Source: JAWKTM01 sp041399085
GTDB taxonomy: Bacteria > Planctomycetota > Planctomycetia > Pirellulales > Pirellulaceae
Length of the DNA stretch: 10,099 nucleotides
NCBI GenBank assembly: GCA_041399085.1
Contig: JAWKTM010000119.1
Location: 1-10,099, forward strand
Direction: 5' to 3'
Shown here: one piece after another, positions 1 through 6,485 of the stretch
How positions within the stretch are numbered: position 1 is the first letter of the stretch
How the letters are laid out: every line of letters starts with the position of its first letter
The notes under the pieces: model-generated
What the model saw: the letters and a program-made list of their open reading frames with translations, nothing else
Databases searched by the model: none
Told to the model about the DNA's origin: nothing
Position numbers and translations under genes: made by a program

Positions 1-47
1 ACGCGCAAGCGAGTGTGTGAGATCGAGTGGCGAGGAATGCCGGAGAC

Positions 48-119
48 TCACTCGCTGGCGCTTCGTGCTCGTAATGAAAAACGAGACGGCGATTCACTCG
101 CTGGCGCTTCGTGCTTGTA
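48..119. repeat. Pair of 26-bp direct repeats in intergenic DNA
   Basis: The first 22 bases of the unit (beginning TCACTCGCTGGCGC) are identical at 48-69 and 94-115. The match extends to 26 bases with one mismatch (48-73 against 94-119, C70 versus T116). The units repeat every 46 bases. A shorter inverted relative of the unit's left end lies at 4-15: its reverse complement matches 49-60 at 11 of 12 bases. The repeats lie downstream of the uxaA stop and outside any convincing gene. They look like a dispersed intergenic repeat of this genome, but copy number elsewhere cannot be seen here. Confidence 0.75.
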
Positions 120-144
120 TCCGATAACCGAGGGCAGGCGGTAG

Positions 145-161
145 GTCATGCTCCGCATGAC
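145..161. terminator. Perfect hairpin downstream of uxaA, possible terminator
   Basis: GTCATGC and GCATGAC form a perfect 7-bp stem around a TCC loop. It lies 38 bases past the uxaA stop, so it could end the uxaA transcript or protect its 3' end. Neither strand has a T-run after the stem, so it is not a standard intrinsic terminator. It may instead belong to the neighbouring repeat cluster. Confidence 0.35.
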
Positions 162-198
162 GGATAGTGGGTCGTGTACGTTGTGCGTCCGATGGCTT

Positions 199-1752
199 CT
201 ATAACACCGGCCCAACTAGCCAGGGGACGAATTCTTCGTCGCCGATGCCGTGTTGCTCGCTCTTGGTCTTCTTGCCGCTGGCGACGGCTAGGACTTCGTC
301 GAAGATCTCGCGGCCGACTTGTTCGACCGAGTGGCCTTCGAGAACCGTCCCGGCGTTGATGTCCATGTCGTCCGACAGGCGGTGATACATCGGCGAATTC
401 GTGGCGACTTTGATCGAGGGCGTTGGTTTGCAACCGAAGCAACTGCCGCGGCCGGTGGTGAAGACACACACGTTCGCGCCGCCGGCGACCATCCCCGTGA
501 CGCTGGGCGGATCGAAGCCCGGCGTGTCCATCACCACAAAGCCCTTGGCCGTGACCGGTTCGGCATAGTGATAGACGTCGACCAGCGCGGTCGAACCGCC
601 TTTGGCCACGGCCCCCAGCGACTTTTCCACGATCGTGGTGAGGCCGCCGTCCTTGTTGCCGGGCGACGGGTTGTTGTCTAGCACGACGCCGTACACGCCC
701 GCATACCACTTCCACCATTCAATGCGTTCGATCAATTTATCGGCCACCGCGGCCGAAACGGCTCGGCGGGTGAGCAGATGCTCGGCGCCGAAGATCTCGG
801 AGGTCTCGGCCAGGATCGCCGTGCCTCCGGCCGCGACCAACATATCGGCCGCCACCCCGACCGCCGGATTGGCCGTGACGCCGGAATTGCCGTCCGAGCC
901 GCCGCACTCGGTGGCCAAAATGATCTCGCTGGCCGGAATTGATTCGCGTCGCACGTCGTTGGCACGCGGCAGCAGCTCGGCGATCTTCCGCACGGCCGCT
1001 TCAACAGTTTTCCGCGTGCCGCCGACATCCTGCATGGACAGTACCGGCAGTTGATCGGGCGAACGAGCGGCGCCGTCGATCTGCACCAGCTTCTGGCTTT
1101 CCAGCAAGTAGCCCATCGCGCCGGTCTCACACCCCAAGCCGATCAGCAGGAACGCGCCGATATTGGGATGTCGAGCGATCCCGCCCATCACGCGGTTCAG
1201 CGTCTCGTGCATCGAGCCACCGTATTGCATCGCGCAGCCGCTGCCGTGCTTGAACGCCACCACGCCATCCACGTTCGGATAGTCGGCCAGCAGCGAGGCG
1301 TCGAACCGTTCGGCGGCGTACTTCGACACGGAAGCCGAACAATTCACGGTCGAGATCACGGCCACATAGTTCCGCGTCCCCGCTTTGCCGTTCGGGCGGC
1401 GAAATCCTTGGAACACACGGTCGGTGATCGGCACGGGCGCGGGCGGCGTTTCGGTGGCACTGGCATAGTCGCGCACGAAATCGCCGACGGTGACGTTGTG
1501 CGAGTGAACATGGTCGCCGGGCTGAATCGCTTGGGTCGCGAAGCCGATGATTTGTCCGTACTTGCGGACCGGTTCGTCGCGACCGATCGGCACGATGGCG
1601 ATCTTGTGACCCATGCGAATCGGTTGAGTCAGCCGCACTTCATGACCGGCGACGTTGATTTGCATTCCGGCTTCGAGATTGCGAGCCGCTACGCAGATGT
1701 TGTCGAACGCGTTGAGATAGATGACCGGCGGAGCGGCAGCCACGGTAGACAT
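199..1752 (-). CDS. uxaA: UxaA-family altronate dehydratase
   Basis: This predicted cytoplasmic protein of 517 residues is near the usual length for the UxaA/GarD dehydratase family. Family knowledge: altronate dehydratase removes water from D-altronate to give 2-keto-3-deoxygluconate in galacturonate catabolism and needs a divalent metal. An N-terminal SAF domain spans about residues 12-90 and contains HVHSHNV. The catalytic part begins near residue 115 with FQGFRRPNGKAGTRNYV. Further family signatures are ECGGSDGNSGVTANPAVG near 281-298, GRGSCFGCKPTPSIKVATN near 433-451 and DMDINAGT near 461-468. The ATG at 1752 has only a weak AGG about 12 bases upstream. The gene follows the hisN-like gene by 90 bases and may share its transcript. 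Galactarate dehydratase (GarD) or another sugar-acid dehydratase is the main alternative; the family is clear but the exact substrate is inferred. Confidence 0.85.
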   Translation of the reverse strand: MSTVAAAPPVIYLNAFDNICVAARNLEAGMQINVAGHEVRLTQPIRMGHKIAIVPIGRDEPVRKYGQIIGFATQAIQPGDHVHSHNVTVGDFVRDYASATETPPAPVPITDRVFQGFRRPNGKAGTRNYVAVISTVNCSASVSKYAAERFDASLLADYPNVDGVVAFKHGSGCAMQYGGSMHETLNRVMGGIARHPNIGAFLLIGLGCETGAMGYLLESQKLVQIDGAARSPDQLPVLSMQDVGGTRKTVEAAVRKIAELLPRANDVRRESIPASEIILATECGGSDGNSGVTANPAVGVAADMLVAAGGTAILAETSEIFGAEHLLTRRAVSAAVADKLIERIEWWKWYAGVYGVVLDNNPSPGNKDGGLTTIVEKSLGAVAKGGSTALVDVYHYAEPVTAKGFVVMDTPGFDPPSVTGMVAGGANVCVFTTGRGSCFGCKPTPSIKVATNSPMYHRLSDDMDINAGTVLEGHSVEQVGREIFDEVLAVASGKKTKSEQHGIGDEEFVPWLVGPVL

Positions 1753-1842
1753 GCTGTTTCAAAACCTGCAAGAGTTGTTTCGAGAATGGATCGGAGTCTG
1801 GATCGCCGGTCGCGATTGCCTGGTGAAGTTTCGCGTGGCCTT

Positions 1843-2643
1843 TCAGGATTTTGCCCGCGTGATCGCCAGCACTTCCTCCAGCACAAGTCCGTTCGTGCCG
1901 ATTCCTTCGCCGCTGTGAATGGTGGCGTTGCCGTTCCAGTCCGTAAAGCTTCCGCCGGCTTCTTCCATGATCGGTTGCACGGCGGCCGCATCCCAGACGT
2001 TCATGATCGGATCGACCATCACCTCGGCGCGGCCCGTGGCGACCAGCAAGTAGCCATAGCAATCGCCCCAGGTGCGAGTGATATAGGCCCGGCGCTGGAG
2101 TTCGGCAAAGGCGTCGGCCGCGCCGCGCTTGTCGAAGCTGTCGACTTGCGAAGTGATGAACAGCCCGTCGGCGAGCGACTTGCGTGTGGAAACGCGGGCC
2201 GGCGTTGGCTCGGCCGAACCTCGGCGATACCACGCCCCTTGGCCGGTCGCGGCGAAGATCATTTCGTCGAGCCCCGGAATGTAAACGGCGCCGACCACGC
2301 CGCGCCCATCGTGCTCGACGGCCACCATCGTGCCGTACAGCGGCACGCCGCTAATGAACGACTTGGTGCCATCGATCGGATCCAGGATCCAGCGAAAACC
2401 GCTCTGGCCGGTTTGCTCGCCGAACTCCTCGCCGATAATTCCGTCCGCCGCAAATTCGGCCGCGATCCGCTCGCGCAATCGCTGCTCGGCGCCGCGATCC
2501 GCCACGGTCACGGGCGAGTCGTCGGATTTGCGTTCGACATCGAAGCGATCGGTTTGAAAATAGTCCAGCGTTAACCGACCGGCTTCGTCGGCAAATCGAA
2601 CGGCGGCGGTCAAACGGCGTTGATATTCTTGAGAAATGGTCAT
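1843..2643 (-). CDS. hisN: Inositol monophosphatase-family phosphatase, HisN-like histidinol-phosphatase
   Basis: The product is 266 residues, typical for metal-dependent phosphatases of the inositol monophosphatase superfamily. Visible metal and catalytic motifs are GEEFGE at 71-76, WILDPIDGTKSF at 85-96 (ligands D88 and D91) and VWDAAA at 216-221 (D218). The stretch TRTWGDCYGYLLVATGRAEV at 189-208 and the phrase GVPLYGTMVAVE resemble the HisN subgroup, which dephosphorylates histidinol phosphate in histidine synthesis. No other histidine gene is nearby, so a different sugar- or inositol-phosphate substrate remains possible. No signal peptide is seen, so it should be cytoplasmic. The ATG at 2643 lacks a clear ribosome-binding site. 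The gene lies between an Rrf2 regulator (97 bases upstream) and uxaA (90 bases downstream), all on one strand. The family is certain; the HisN assignment is an inference from motif resemblance. Confidence 0.85.
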   Translation of the reverse strand: MTISQEYQRRLTAAVRFADEAGRLTLDYFQTDRFDVERKSDDSPVTVADRGAEQRLRERIAAEFAADGIIGEEFGEQTGQSGFRWILDPIDGTKSFISGVPLYGTMVAVEHDGRGVVGAVYIPGLDEMIFAATGQGAWYRRGSAEPTPARVSTRKSLADGLFITSQVDSFDKRGAADAFAELQRRAYITRTWGDCYGYLLVATGRAEVMVDPIMNVWDAAAVQPIMEEAGGSFTDWNGNATIHSGEGIGTNGLVLEEVLAITRAKS

Positions 2644-2740
2644 GCCGTCAGATTAAACCAGCCCCTGTCCGAACGCGAGTGGCGGCCGCGGAGCGCGCGG
2701 GGGTAAGACGTGCTGCGGCGAAGAATCGAAGCCCGAACGT

Positions 2741-3151
2741 CTATGACGGCTCGGGCGGCGGCGGCAGAAGTTGCGAGACCTTGATGGCTTCCAGTTGTCG
2801 CCGATTATGCGAAGTGATCTGCTGCAACGCTTCGCTCAATCGAGCCTGCATCTCGTCCACCGGCGGATTGGCGGCCACTTCGCCCGAATCGATCGGCCCC
2901 TCGATCGCCTCGATAATCTCCAGCAGCGAGATGTCGTCTGGCTGTCGCACCAGCGAGTAACCGCCATCGACACCGCGTGTTGAACGGAGGATGCCGTGCG
3001 TGACAAGGTTGCGCAGAATCTGCAACAAGAAACGTTCGGGCATGTTCCCTTCGGCCGCCAATTGGCTGCAAGGAACGGGCGACCCAGATTGGTCGCGTGC
3101 AAGCTGCAAAGTGGCTCGAACCGCGTAAGCAACGGTACGTGAGAGTTTCAT
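2741..3151 (-). CDS. Rrf2-family transcriptional regulator without the Fe-S cysteines
   Basis: This 136-residue protein has the typical Rrf2 opening, MKLSRTVAYAVRATLQLA, followed by a winged helix-turn-helix. The recognition region is around 26-58 (MPERFLLQILRNL), the wing is GVDGGYSLVRQP at 60-71, and the dimer helix follows (ISLLEIIEAIEG). Family members such as IscR and NsrR bind DNA and sense Fe-S status or nitric oxide through three cysteines near residues 90-105. Here that segment (DSGEVAANPPVDEMQ) has none, and the only cysteine is C28 in the DNA-binding half. It therefore probably does not hold the usual cluster. The reading frame is open upstream to an ATG at 3232, but the family N-terminus fixes the start at 3151; no good ribosome-binding site precedes it. 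The C-terminus ends in a proline-rich tail. Targets are unknown; the hisN- and uxaA-like genes downstream and its own promoter are candidates. Confidence 0.88.
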   Translation of the reverse strand: MKLSRTVAYAVRATLQLARDQSGSPVPCSQLAAEGNMPERFLLQILRNLVTHGILRSTRGVDGGYSLVRQPDDISLLEIIEAIEGPIDSGEVAANPPVDEMQARLSEALQQITSHNRRQLEAIKVSQLLPPPPEPS

Positions 3152-3275
3152 CAAGCGAGTCCGACGCTGGGCGCGATCGCTCATTCGCGACCAACAACTG
3201 ACCCGCCTCCGTGCCAGCCAGCGCGCTCTCACCTCTGTTTAGTGACTGATCTTCAACCACCGAAATTACCGGGTC

Positions 3276-3303
3276 AATCTACCAGACCCCCGCCAAAAGT
3301 CAA
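3276..3303 (-). promoter_or_regulatory. Possible sigma70-type promoter of the Rrf2 gene
   Basis: Reading the minus strand, TTGACT (3303-3298) is followed after 16 bases by TAGATT (3281-3276). These match 5 of 6 and 4 of 6 consensus positions. The implied leader to the start at 3151 is roughly 115-120 bases. Planctomycete promoters are poorly defined, so this is tentative. Confidence 0.3.
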
Positions 3304-3385
3304 CGATTCAACGCGTTCGCACGAGCCGGCTGGGCTGAACATGGATTCAGTCCGGTGGACGCTTCCGAGGGCGGGCGATTGAAGA

Positions 3386-3415
3386 TGCGGGCCGCCGCTA
3401 ATTGCGGGCCGCCGC
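3386..3415. repeat. 13-bp tandem repeat across the ceramidase-like stop codon
   Basis: TGCGGGCCGCCGC occurs at 3386-3398 and again at 3403-3415, with a 17-base period. The stop codon (3398-3400) sits at the junction. One copy encodes the final Ala-Ala-Arg residues; the other lies just past the stop. It looks like a small local duplication. Confidence 0.6.
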
Positions 3416-4879
3416 GTAAACCTCGCGCAGCAGCTTAAGCACCGTAGCGCGGATCTTGGGTTCGGCTTGTTCTTCAAGACAACTGGTGCGGGCTCGCCAG
3501 GTGGTGTAGCCGCCGAGGGCATGTTGGTCGGGCGTGGGGATGTAGCCTTCGGCGCCGTTGGCCAACTCGATGGTGAAGGTGGTGGGGAACGGGCTGTCGG
3601 TTTTGATCGTCAGGCCCGTGATGCTGTACACCTCGTTCGGTATCGCGGCGATGCCGAGTTCGCCCAGCCGGATCGCTTGCAGCTTCAGCTCGCGAGTCGG
3701 CGGCAGTTGACTCAGGATCACCGCTTCGCGAGCGTACACTTCGTCCGTCGTTTTCGGCTTCCGATCGGCGAACGTCGCGACGAACTCCTTGGCTTCGGCC
3801 AACTCCTGTTCGTCCGGCAATCGCACGGCGAGTTCGAGCAGCGCTTCGCTCATTTCGATCGGCGCCCAATCGTGATATTCGATCCGTCGATACGCTTGTT
3901 CCGCTGCGGCGGCCACATCTTCGGCGACCGAGAAATAGTCGAACTTGCGAGGCGCGTTTCGCACGAAGTCGACGCAGTTCGCATCGCCGCTGGTGCCGTT
4001 GGTCATGGCCGCCATGAAGGGCGGATGATCGCCGGACGCTTCGTTCGCCCCGATCCGCTCGGCGATTTTTTCGCAGAAGACGCCGAAGTAGTCGGCCGAG
4101 ATGGCGGGCGAACCGGCGTAATGGGTCGAGTAGTTCGCCAGCAGCGCGATTGGGCGGCCATCGGGCGATTGCAACGACACGACCGATACATCGGTGTCGG
4201 GGCGACCGGTCCGGCGAATCGCATTCGGGTTGTTTAGACCCGGATTCATTTGGGCTCGATCATTCGTATGACCCGTGAAGCGCGTGGTGTTGGCCTTGCC
4301 GGGCTTCATGAGAAAGCGACGGACGTAGACGTTGTTCGGCTCTTGAGACACGGCCCAACCGATGCGCGCCGGCGCGAGATTCTTCTGGGCTTGAATGATG
4401 CCTTTCGCGATTTGTCCGGGCAGAAAAGCGACGTAGGTCGGATCGGGGTCGCTGCCCAAGCATCCCATCGAAGCCGGCGCGGAGTGCGTATGCGTGGCGG
4501 AGATCAACATGCGGCTGGTTGGGATTCCGGTCGCTTGGCTGGCCATCTGTTTCGCTTGGTCCAGCAAGTCGCGAGGCAACATGCAACTGTCGACTACGGC
4601 GATCGCGATCTGCTTCGTGCCGTCGTCCAGAACCAAACAGCGGGCATGCAACCGGTCGACGATCTTGTCCGCCGTTCGCTCGGTCATGCCGCCGTTAACG
4701 ATCACCGGGAAATGCTGAGGCGAGACATCGATCGCGAACGCTCCGGCTCGGAAAACCGGCGAGCCGGCGGCTGATTCCGTTGGCTCTTGCCCGTTCGCAA
4801 ACGAAGCGACTGACAGGAGCAGCAACGCCGGCACTAATAGCAGGGCGATTTGAAATCGAGCGAATGGTAATGCGGCCAT
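3398..4879 (-). CDS. Exported neutral/alkaline ceramidase-like hydrolase
   Basis: The product is 493 residues. A Sec-type signal peptide covers about residues 1-30 (hydrophobic core IALLLVPALLLLSVASF). The mature part starts as a neutral ceramidase N-terminal domain (FRAGAFAIDVSP, then NGGMTER). Ceramidases of this zinc-dependent family cleave the amide bond of ceramide. Counterparts of the zinc ligands are visible: SATHTHSAP (H130/H132), NYSTHYAG (H253), PNEVYS (E416) and GYIPT (Y446). NGTSGDANCVDF (294-305) matches the family's NG..GD motif. The protein is shorter than the roughly 650-residue Pseudomonas enzyme and lacks its C-terminal domain. Ceramide as substrate is uncertain, and another amide or ester is possible. 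The frame is open upstream to 5425 across the thuA-like gene, but the ATG at 4879 has AGGAG (4892-4888) eight bases before it and begins the signal peptide. The gene follows the thuA-like gene by 112 bases. Confidence 0.85.
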   Translation of the reverse strand: MAALPFARFQIALLLVPALLLLSVASFANGQEPTESAAGSPVFRAGAFAIDVSPQHFPVIVNGGMTERTADKIVDRLHARCLVLDDGTKQIAIAVVDSCMLPRDLLDQAKQMASQATGIPTSRMLISATHTHSAPASMGCLGSDPDPTYVAFLPGQIAKGIIQAQKNLAPARIGWAVSQEPNNVYVRRFLMKPGKANTTRFTGHTNDRAQMNPGLNNPNAIRRTGRPDTDVSVVSLQSPDGRPIALLANYSTHYAGSPAISADYFGVFCEKIAERIGANEASGDHPPFMAAMTNGTSGDANCVDFVRNAPRKFDYFSVAEDVAAAAEQAYRRIEYHDWAPIEMSEALLELAVRLPDEQELAEAKEFVATFADRKPKTTDEVYAREAVILSQLPPTRELKLQAIRLGELGIAAIPNEVYSITGLTIKTDSPFPTTFTIELANGAEGYIPTPDQHALGGYTTWRARTSCLEEQAEPKIRATVLKLLREVYAAARN

Positions 4880-4887
4880 TGTTGACG

Positions 4888-4892
4888 GCTCC
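4888..4892 (-). promoter_or_regulatory. Ribosome-binding site fixing the ceramidase-like start
   Basis: On the minus strand AGGAG lies eight bases before the ATG at 4879. It chooses this start over the many upstream in-frame codons that overlap the thuA-like gene. Confidence 0.7.
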
Positions 4893-4954
4893 TGGGACGT
4901 GTTCTGGTTGGGACGTCGGGCGGTTGGGTTGCGGCGCGAAACCGTGGGCAAGGC

Positions 4955-4976
4955 AAAAGCTCCGACAAGGCGGAGC
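4955..4976 (-). terminator. Short intrinsic terminator or attenuator after the thuA-like gene
   Basis: On the minus strand GCTCCG, a six-base loop and CGGAGC form a perfect GC-rich stem, followed at once by TTTT. It begins 15 bases after the thuA-like stop. The stem is short and the T-run brief, so partial read-through into the ceramidase-like gene is likely. No separate promoter is evident between the two genes. Confidence 0.45.
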
Positions 4977-4991
4977 ACTCCAAAGGGGCGA

Positions 4992-5873
4992 CTAATTCGC
5001 TGGCGTTGGCTCGCCACCTTCGGCGATCTTCTTTTGAAAGCTGAGCAGGCCTTTTCCGGTGCCGGCGTAACCGGCCAACGGCTTTCCATCATCGCCCAGC
5101 TTGCCGCACGACCAGAGCAGGCCGCGAGCCACGGTGTCCAGCCACTCGTCGGCCACCATCGTCTCGTTGTGATGTCCCAGCGTGGTGCCGAACACGCGAG
5201 CCTTGCCGTACGCGTTCGTCCAAATGCAAAGCTGGTTGGACTTGGTTTCGGGGCTGAAAGCGGTGGCCAGTGGCGTGGTGTTCGGCCAGATGTTTTCGAT
5301 GATGTAGAGTTCGCCGTTGGGCGTTTGCCACTTCTCGGGAAAGCCGGCCATGATCGGATGATCTTGAGCCGCGTTGACGACGTCCAGCTTGCGCTTGCCC
5401 CGTTCGTGGCGACGCGAAGTGACACCGACCAGCTTCCGCCATTCGTCGGTCGGAGCGGCTCGATATGTGTGCATCGAACAATGCACGACGACGCAGGCCA
5501 CGCCCGTCTCGGTGTGACCTCGCACGATGCGATCGACGAACGCCACGTCTTCGACGGCGCCGAAGCATTCGTTATGCACGACCACGTCGTAGCCCTTCGA
5601 CCAATCGGGCTTGGCGTAGATCGAAATCTGGTGCGTGCGGTCCTTGGGATCGCCTTCGTGAATCGTGTCCCACACGATGTTGGCCCGTTGGCTGATCCCT
5701 TCCGTGATGATCTCCTTCTGGCGATCGTAGTCGTGGCAGCAACCGCCCGTGATAAGCAAGCCTTTCAGCGGTTTGGCCGATTGATCGGCGGCCGAAGCGA
5801 CTGGCAGCAAGCCGGCAACGACGAGCCAGCCGAAAAACAACAATTTCCAAGCAGCAGCGCACGCACAACGCAT
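4992..5873 (-). CDS. Exported ThuA-like (class I amidotransferase fold) protein
   Basis: The product is 293 residues with a signal peptide (MRCACAAAWKLLFFGWLVVAGLLPVASA, likely cut after ASA at about residue 28). The rest is a ThuA domain, a flavodoxin- or glutamine-amidotransferase-like fold linked to trehalose and other sugar utilisation. Family landmarks are GLLITGGCCHDYDRQ (38-52), GVACVVVHCSMHTYR (124-138), DHPIMAGFP (171-179) and GKARVFGTTLGHHNETM (223-239). Exported ThuA-domain proteins are common in planctomycetes; their reaction is not firmly established, and a role in sugar modification or breakdown is inferred. The frame extends upstream to 5945, but the ATG at 5873 starts the signal peptide and has GAGGA (5885-5881) seven bases ahead. 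It has its own likely promoter and may be co-transcribed with the ceramidase-like gene. Confidence 0.88.
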   Translation of the reverse strand: MRCACAAAWKLLFFGWLVVAGLLPVASAADQSAKPLKGLLITGGCCHDYDRQKEIITEGISQRANIVWDTIHEGDPKDRTHQISIYAKPDWSKGYDVVVHNECFGAVEDVAFVDRIVRGHTETGVACVVVHCSMHTYRAAPTDEWRKLVGVTSRRHERGKRKLDVVNAAQDHPIMAGFPEKWQTPNGELYIIENIWPNTTPLATAFSPETKSNQLCIWTNAYGKARVFGTTLGHHNETMVADEWLDTVARGLLWSCGKLGDDGKPLAGYAGTGKGLLSFQKKIAEGGEPTPAN

Positions 5874-5880
5874 GATGGTT

Positions 5881-5885
5881 TCCTC
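5881..5885 (-). promoter_or_regulatory. Ribosome-binding site fixing the thuA-like start
   Basis: GAGGA on the minus strand lies seven bases before the ATG at 5873. It supports that start over the ATGs at 5918 and 5945, which lie within or upstream of the probable promoter. Confidence 0.65.
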
Positions 5886-5916
5886 GCGGGGTGAGAGATT
5901 CGAGCAAGCGGGCTTC

Positions 5917-5945
5917 ATTATTGTTGGCTCGCCAGACGCCTTCAA
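5917..5945 (-). promoter_or_regulatory. Probable promoter of the thuA-like gene
   Basis: On the minus strand TTGAAG (5945-5940) is followed after exactly 17 bases by AATAAT (5922-5917). These match 4 of 6 and 5 of 6 sigma70 consensus positions. The implied leader is about 35-40 bases and contains the GAGGA ribosome-binding site. It lies in the 124-base gap after the EVE gene, which suggests that the thuA-like gene begins a new transcription unit. Confidence 0.45.
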
Positions 5946-5997
5946 CAGGCGAACGAGATGCGACGAAGACGCCTCGGTCGTGGCACCAGCCGCCGAA

Positions 5998-6483
5998 CTA
6001 TTTTGCCGGCTTGCGGCCGAGCCGGTCGATCGTTTGAAACTCGTCCTTCGTCACCGGTTGGACCGACAGACGCGAGCCACGGCGGAGCAGTTCCATGTCG
6101 GCCAACGCCGGCAGTTGCCGCAATTCGTCCAAACCAAGCGGACGTTCGTAAATACGTTCCAGACGCACGTCGACCATGAACCACCGTGGCGATTGGGGCG
6201 TCGATTTCTCGTCATAGTGATGATCGTTCTCGTCCCACGATGTGTGATCGGGATAGCCCTCGCGGACCACTTTGGCCACGCCCGCGACGTGTGGCGGATT
6301 GGCGTTGGAATGGTAGATCAGCACTTGGTCGCCCACGCGCATGTCGTCGCGCATGAAATTGCGAGCCTGATAATTCCGCACGCCGCTCCAGAACGTCGTC
6401 TGGTTCTTTTCTTTAGCCAAGTCGTGAATCGAATACGACTCGGGTTCCGTCTTCAGCAGCCAGTATCGCTTGGCTTGAGCCAT
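5998..6483 (-). CDS. EVE-domain protein, THYN1-like
   Basis: The product is 161 residues, almost all EVE domain (PUA-like fold). Conserved stretches are YWLLKTEPESYSIHDL (7-22), WSGVRNYQARNFMRDDM (32-48), GDQVLIYHSN (51-60), VREGYPDHT (73-81) and WFMVDV (101-106). These match the human THYN1 pattern closely. EVE domains are described as readers of modified bases in DNA or RNA; a standalone copy like this is widespread in bacteria and its cellular role is unsettled. No signal peptide is present, so it should be cytoplasmic. The ATG at 6483 lies two bases after the sulfatase stop. A GGAGA (6498-6494) inside the sulfatase gene serves as ribosome-binding site, so translation is probably coupled. 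The frame is open upstream to 6741 within the sulfatase gene, but that extension is low-complexity and Arg-rich, as expected of a shadow frame. Confidence 0.92.
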   Translation of the reverse strand: MAQAKRYWLLKTEPESYSIHDLAKEKNQTTFWSGVRNYQARNFMRDDMRVGDQVLIYHSNANPPHVAGVAKVVREGYPDHTSWDENDHHYDEKSTPQSPRWFMVDVRLERIYERPLGLDELRQLPALADMELLRRGSRLSVQPVTKDEFQTIDRLGRKPAK

Positions 6484-6485
6484 TG

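Noticed and set aside
1..119. CRISPR array
   Set aside because: Only two direct copies, a 20-base spacer and no cas genes; better explained as an intergenic repeat pair.
146..718. Minus-strand frame overlapping the uxaA 3' end
   Set aside because: Arg-rich, low-complexity translation in a shifted frame of uxaA; no family features.
1051..2574. Long plus-strand open frame of 507 codons opposite the uxaA-like and hisN-like genes
   Set aside because: It is antisense to two genes with strong family motifs, spans their gap and has no recognisable domain. Such shadow frames are common in GC-rich coding DNA.
3152..3232. 27-residue N-terminal extension of the Rrf2 protein
   Set aside because: Family members start at the MKLS-type sequence; the extension is basic and has no family match.
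4880..5425. Upstream in-frame extension of the ceramidase-like protein
   Set aside because: It runs through the thuA-like gene in another frame. The ATG at 4879 has a strong ribosome-binding site and opens the signal peptide.
4899..5894. Plus-strand frame of 331 codons opposite the thuA-like gene
   Set aside because: Shadow of the thuA-like gene, which has signal peptide, ribosome-binding site and conserved motifs on the other strand.
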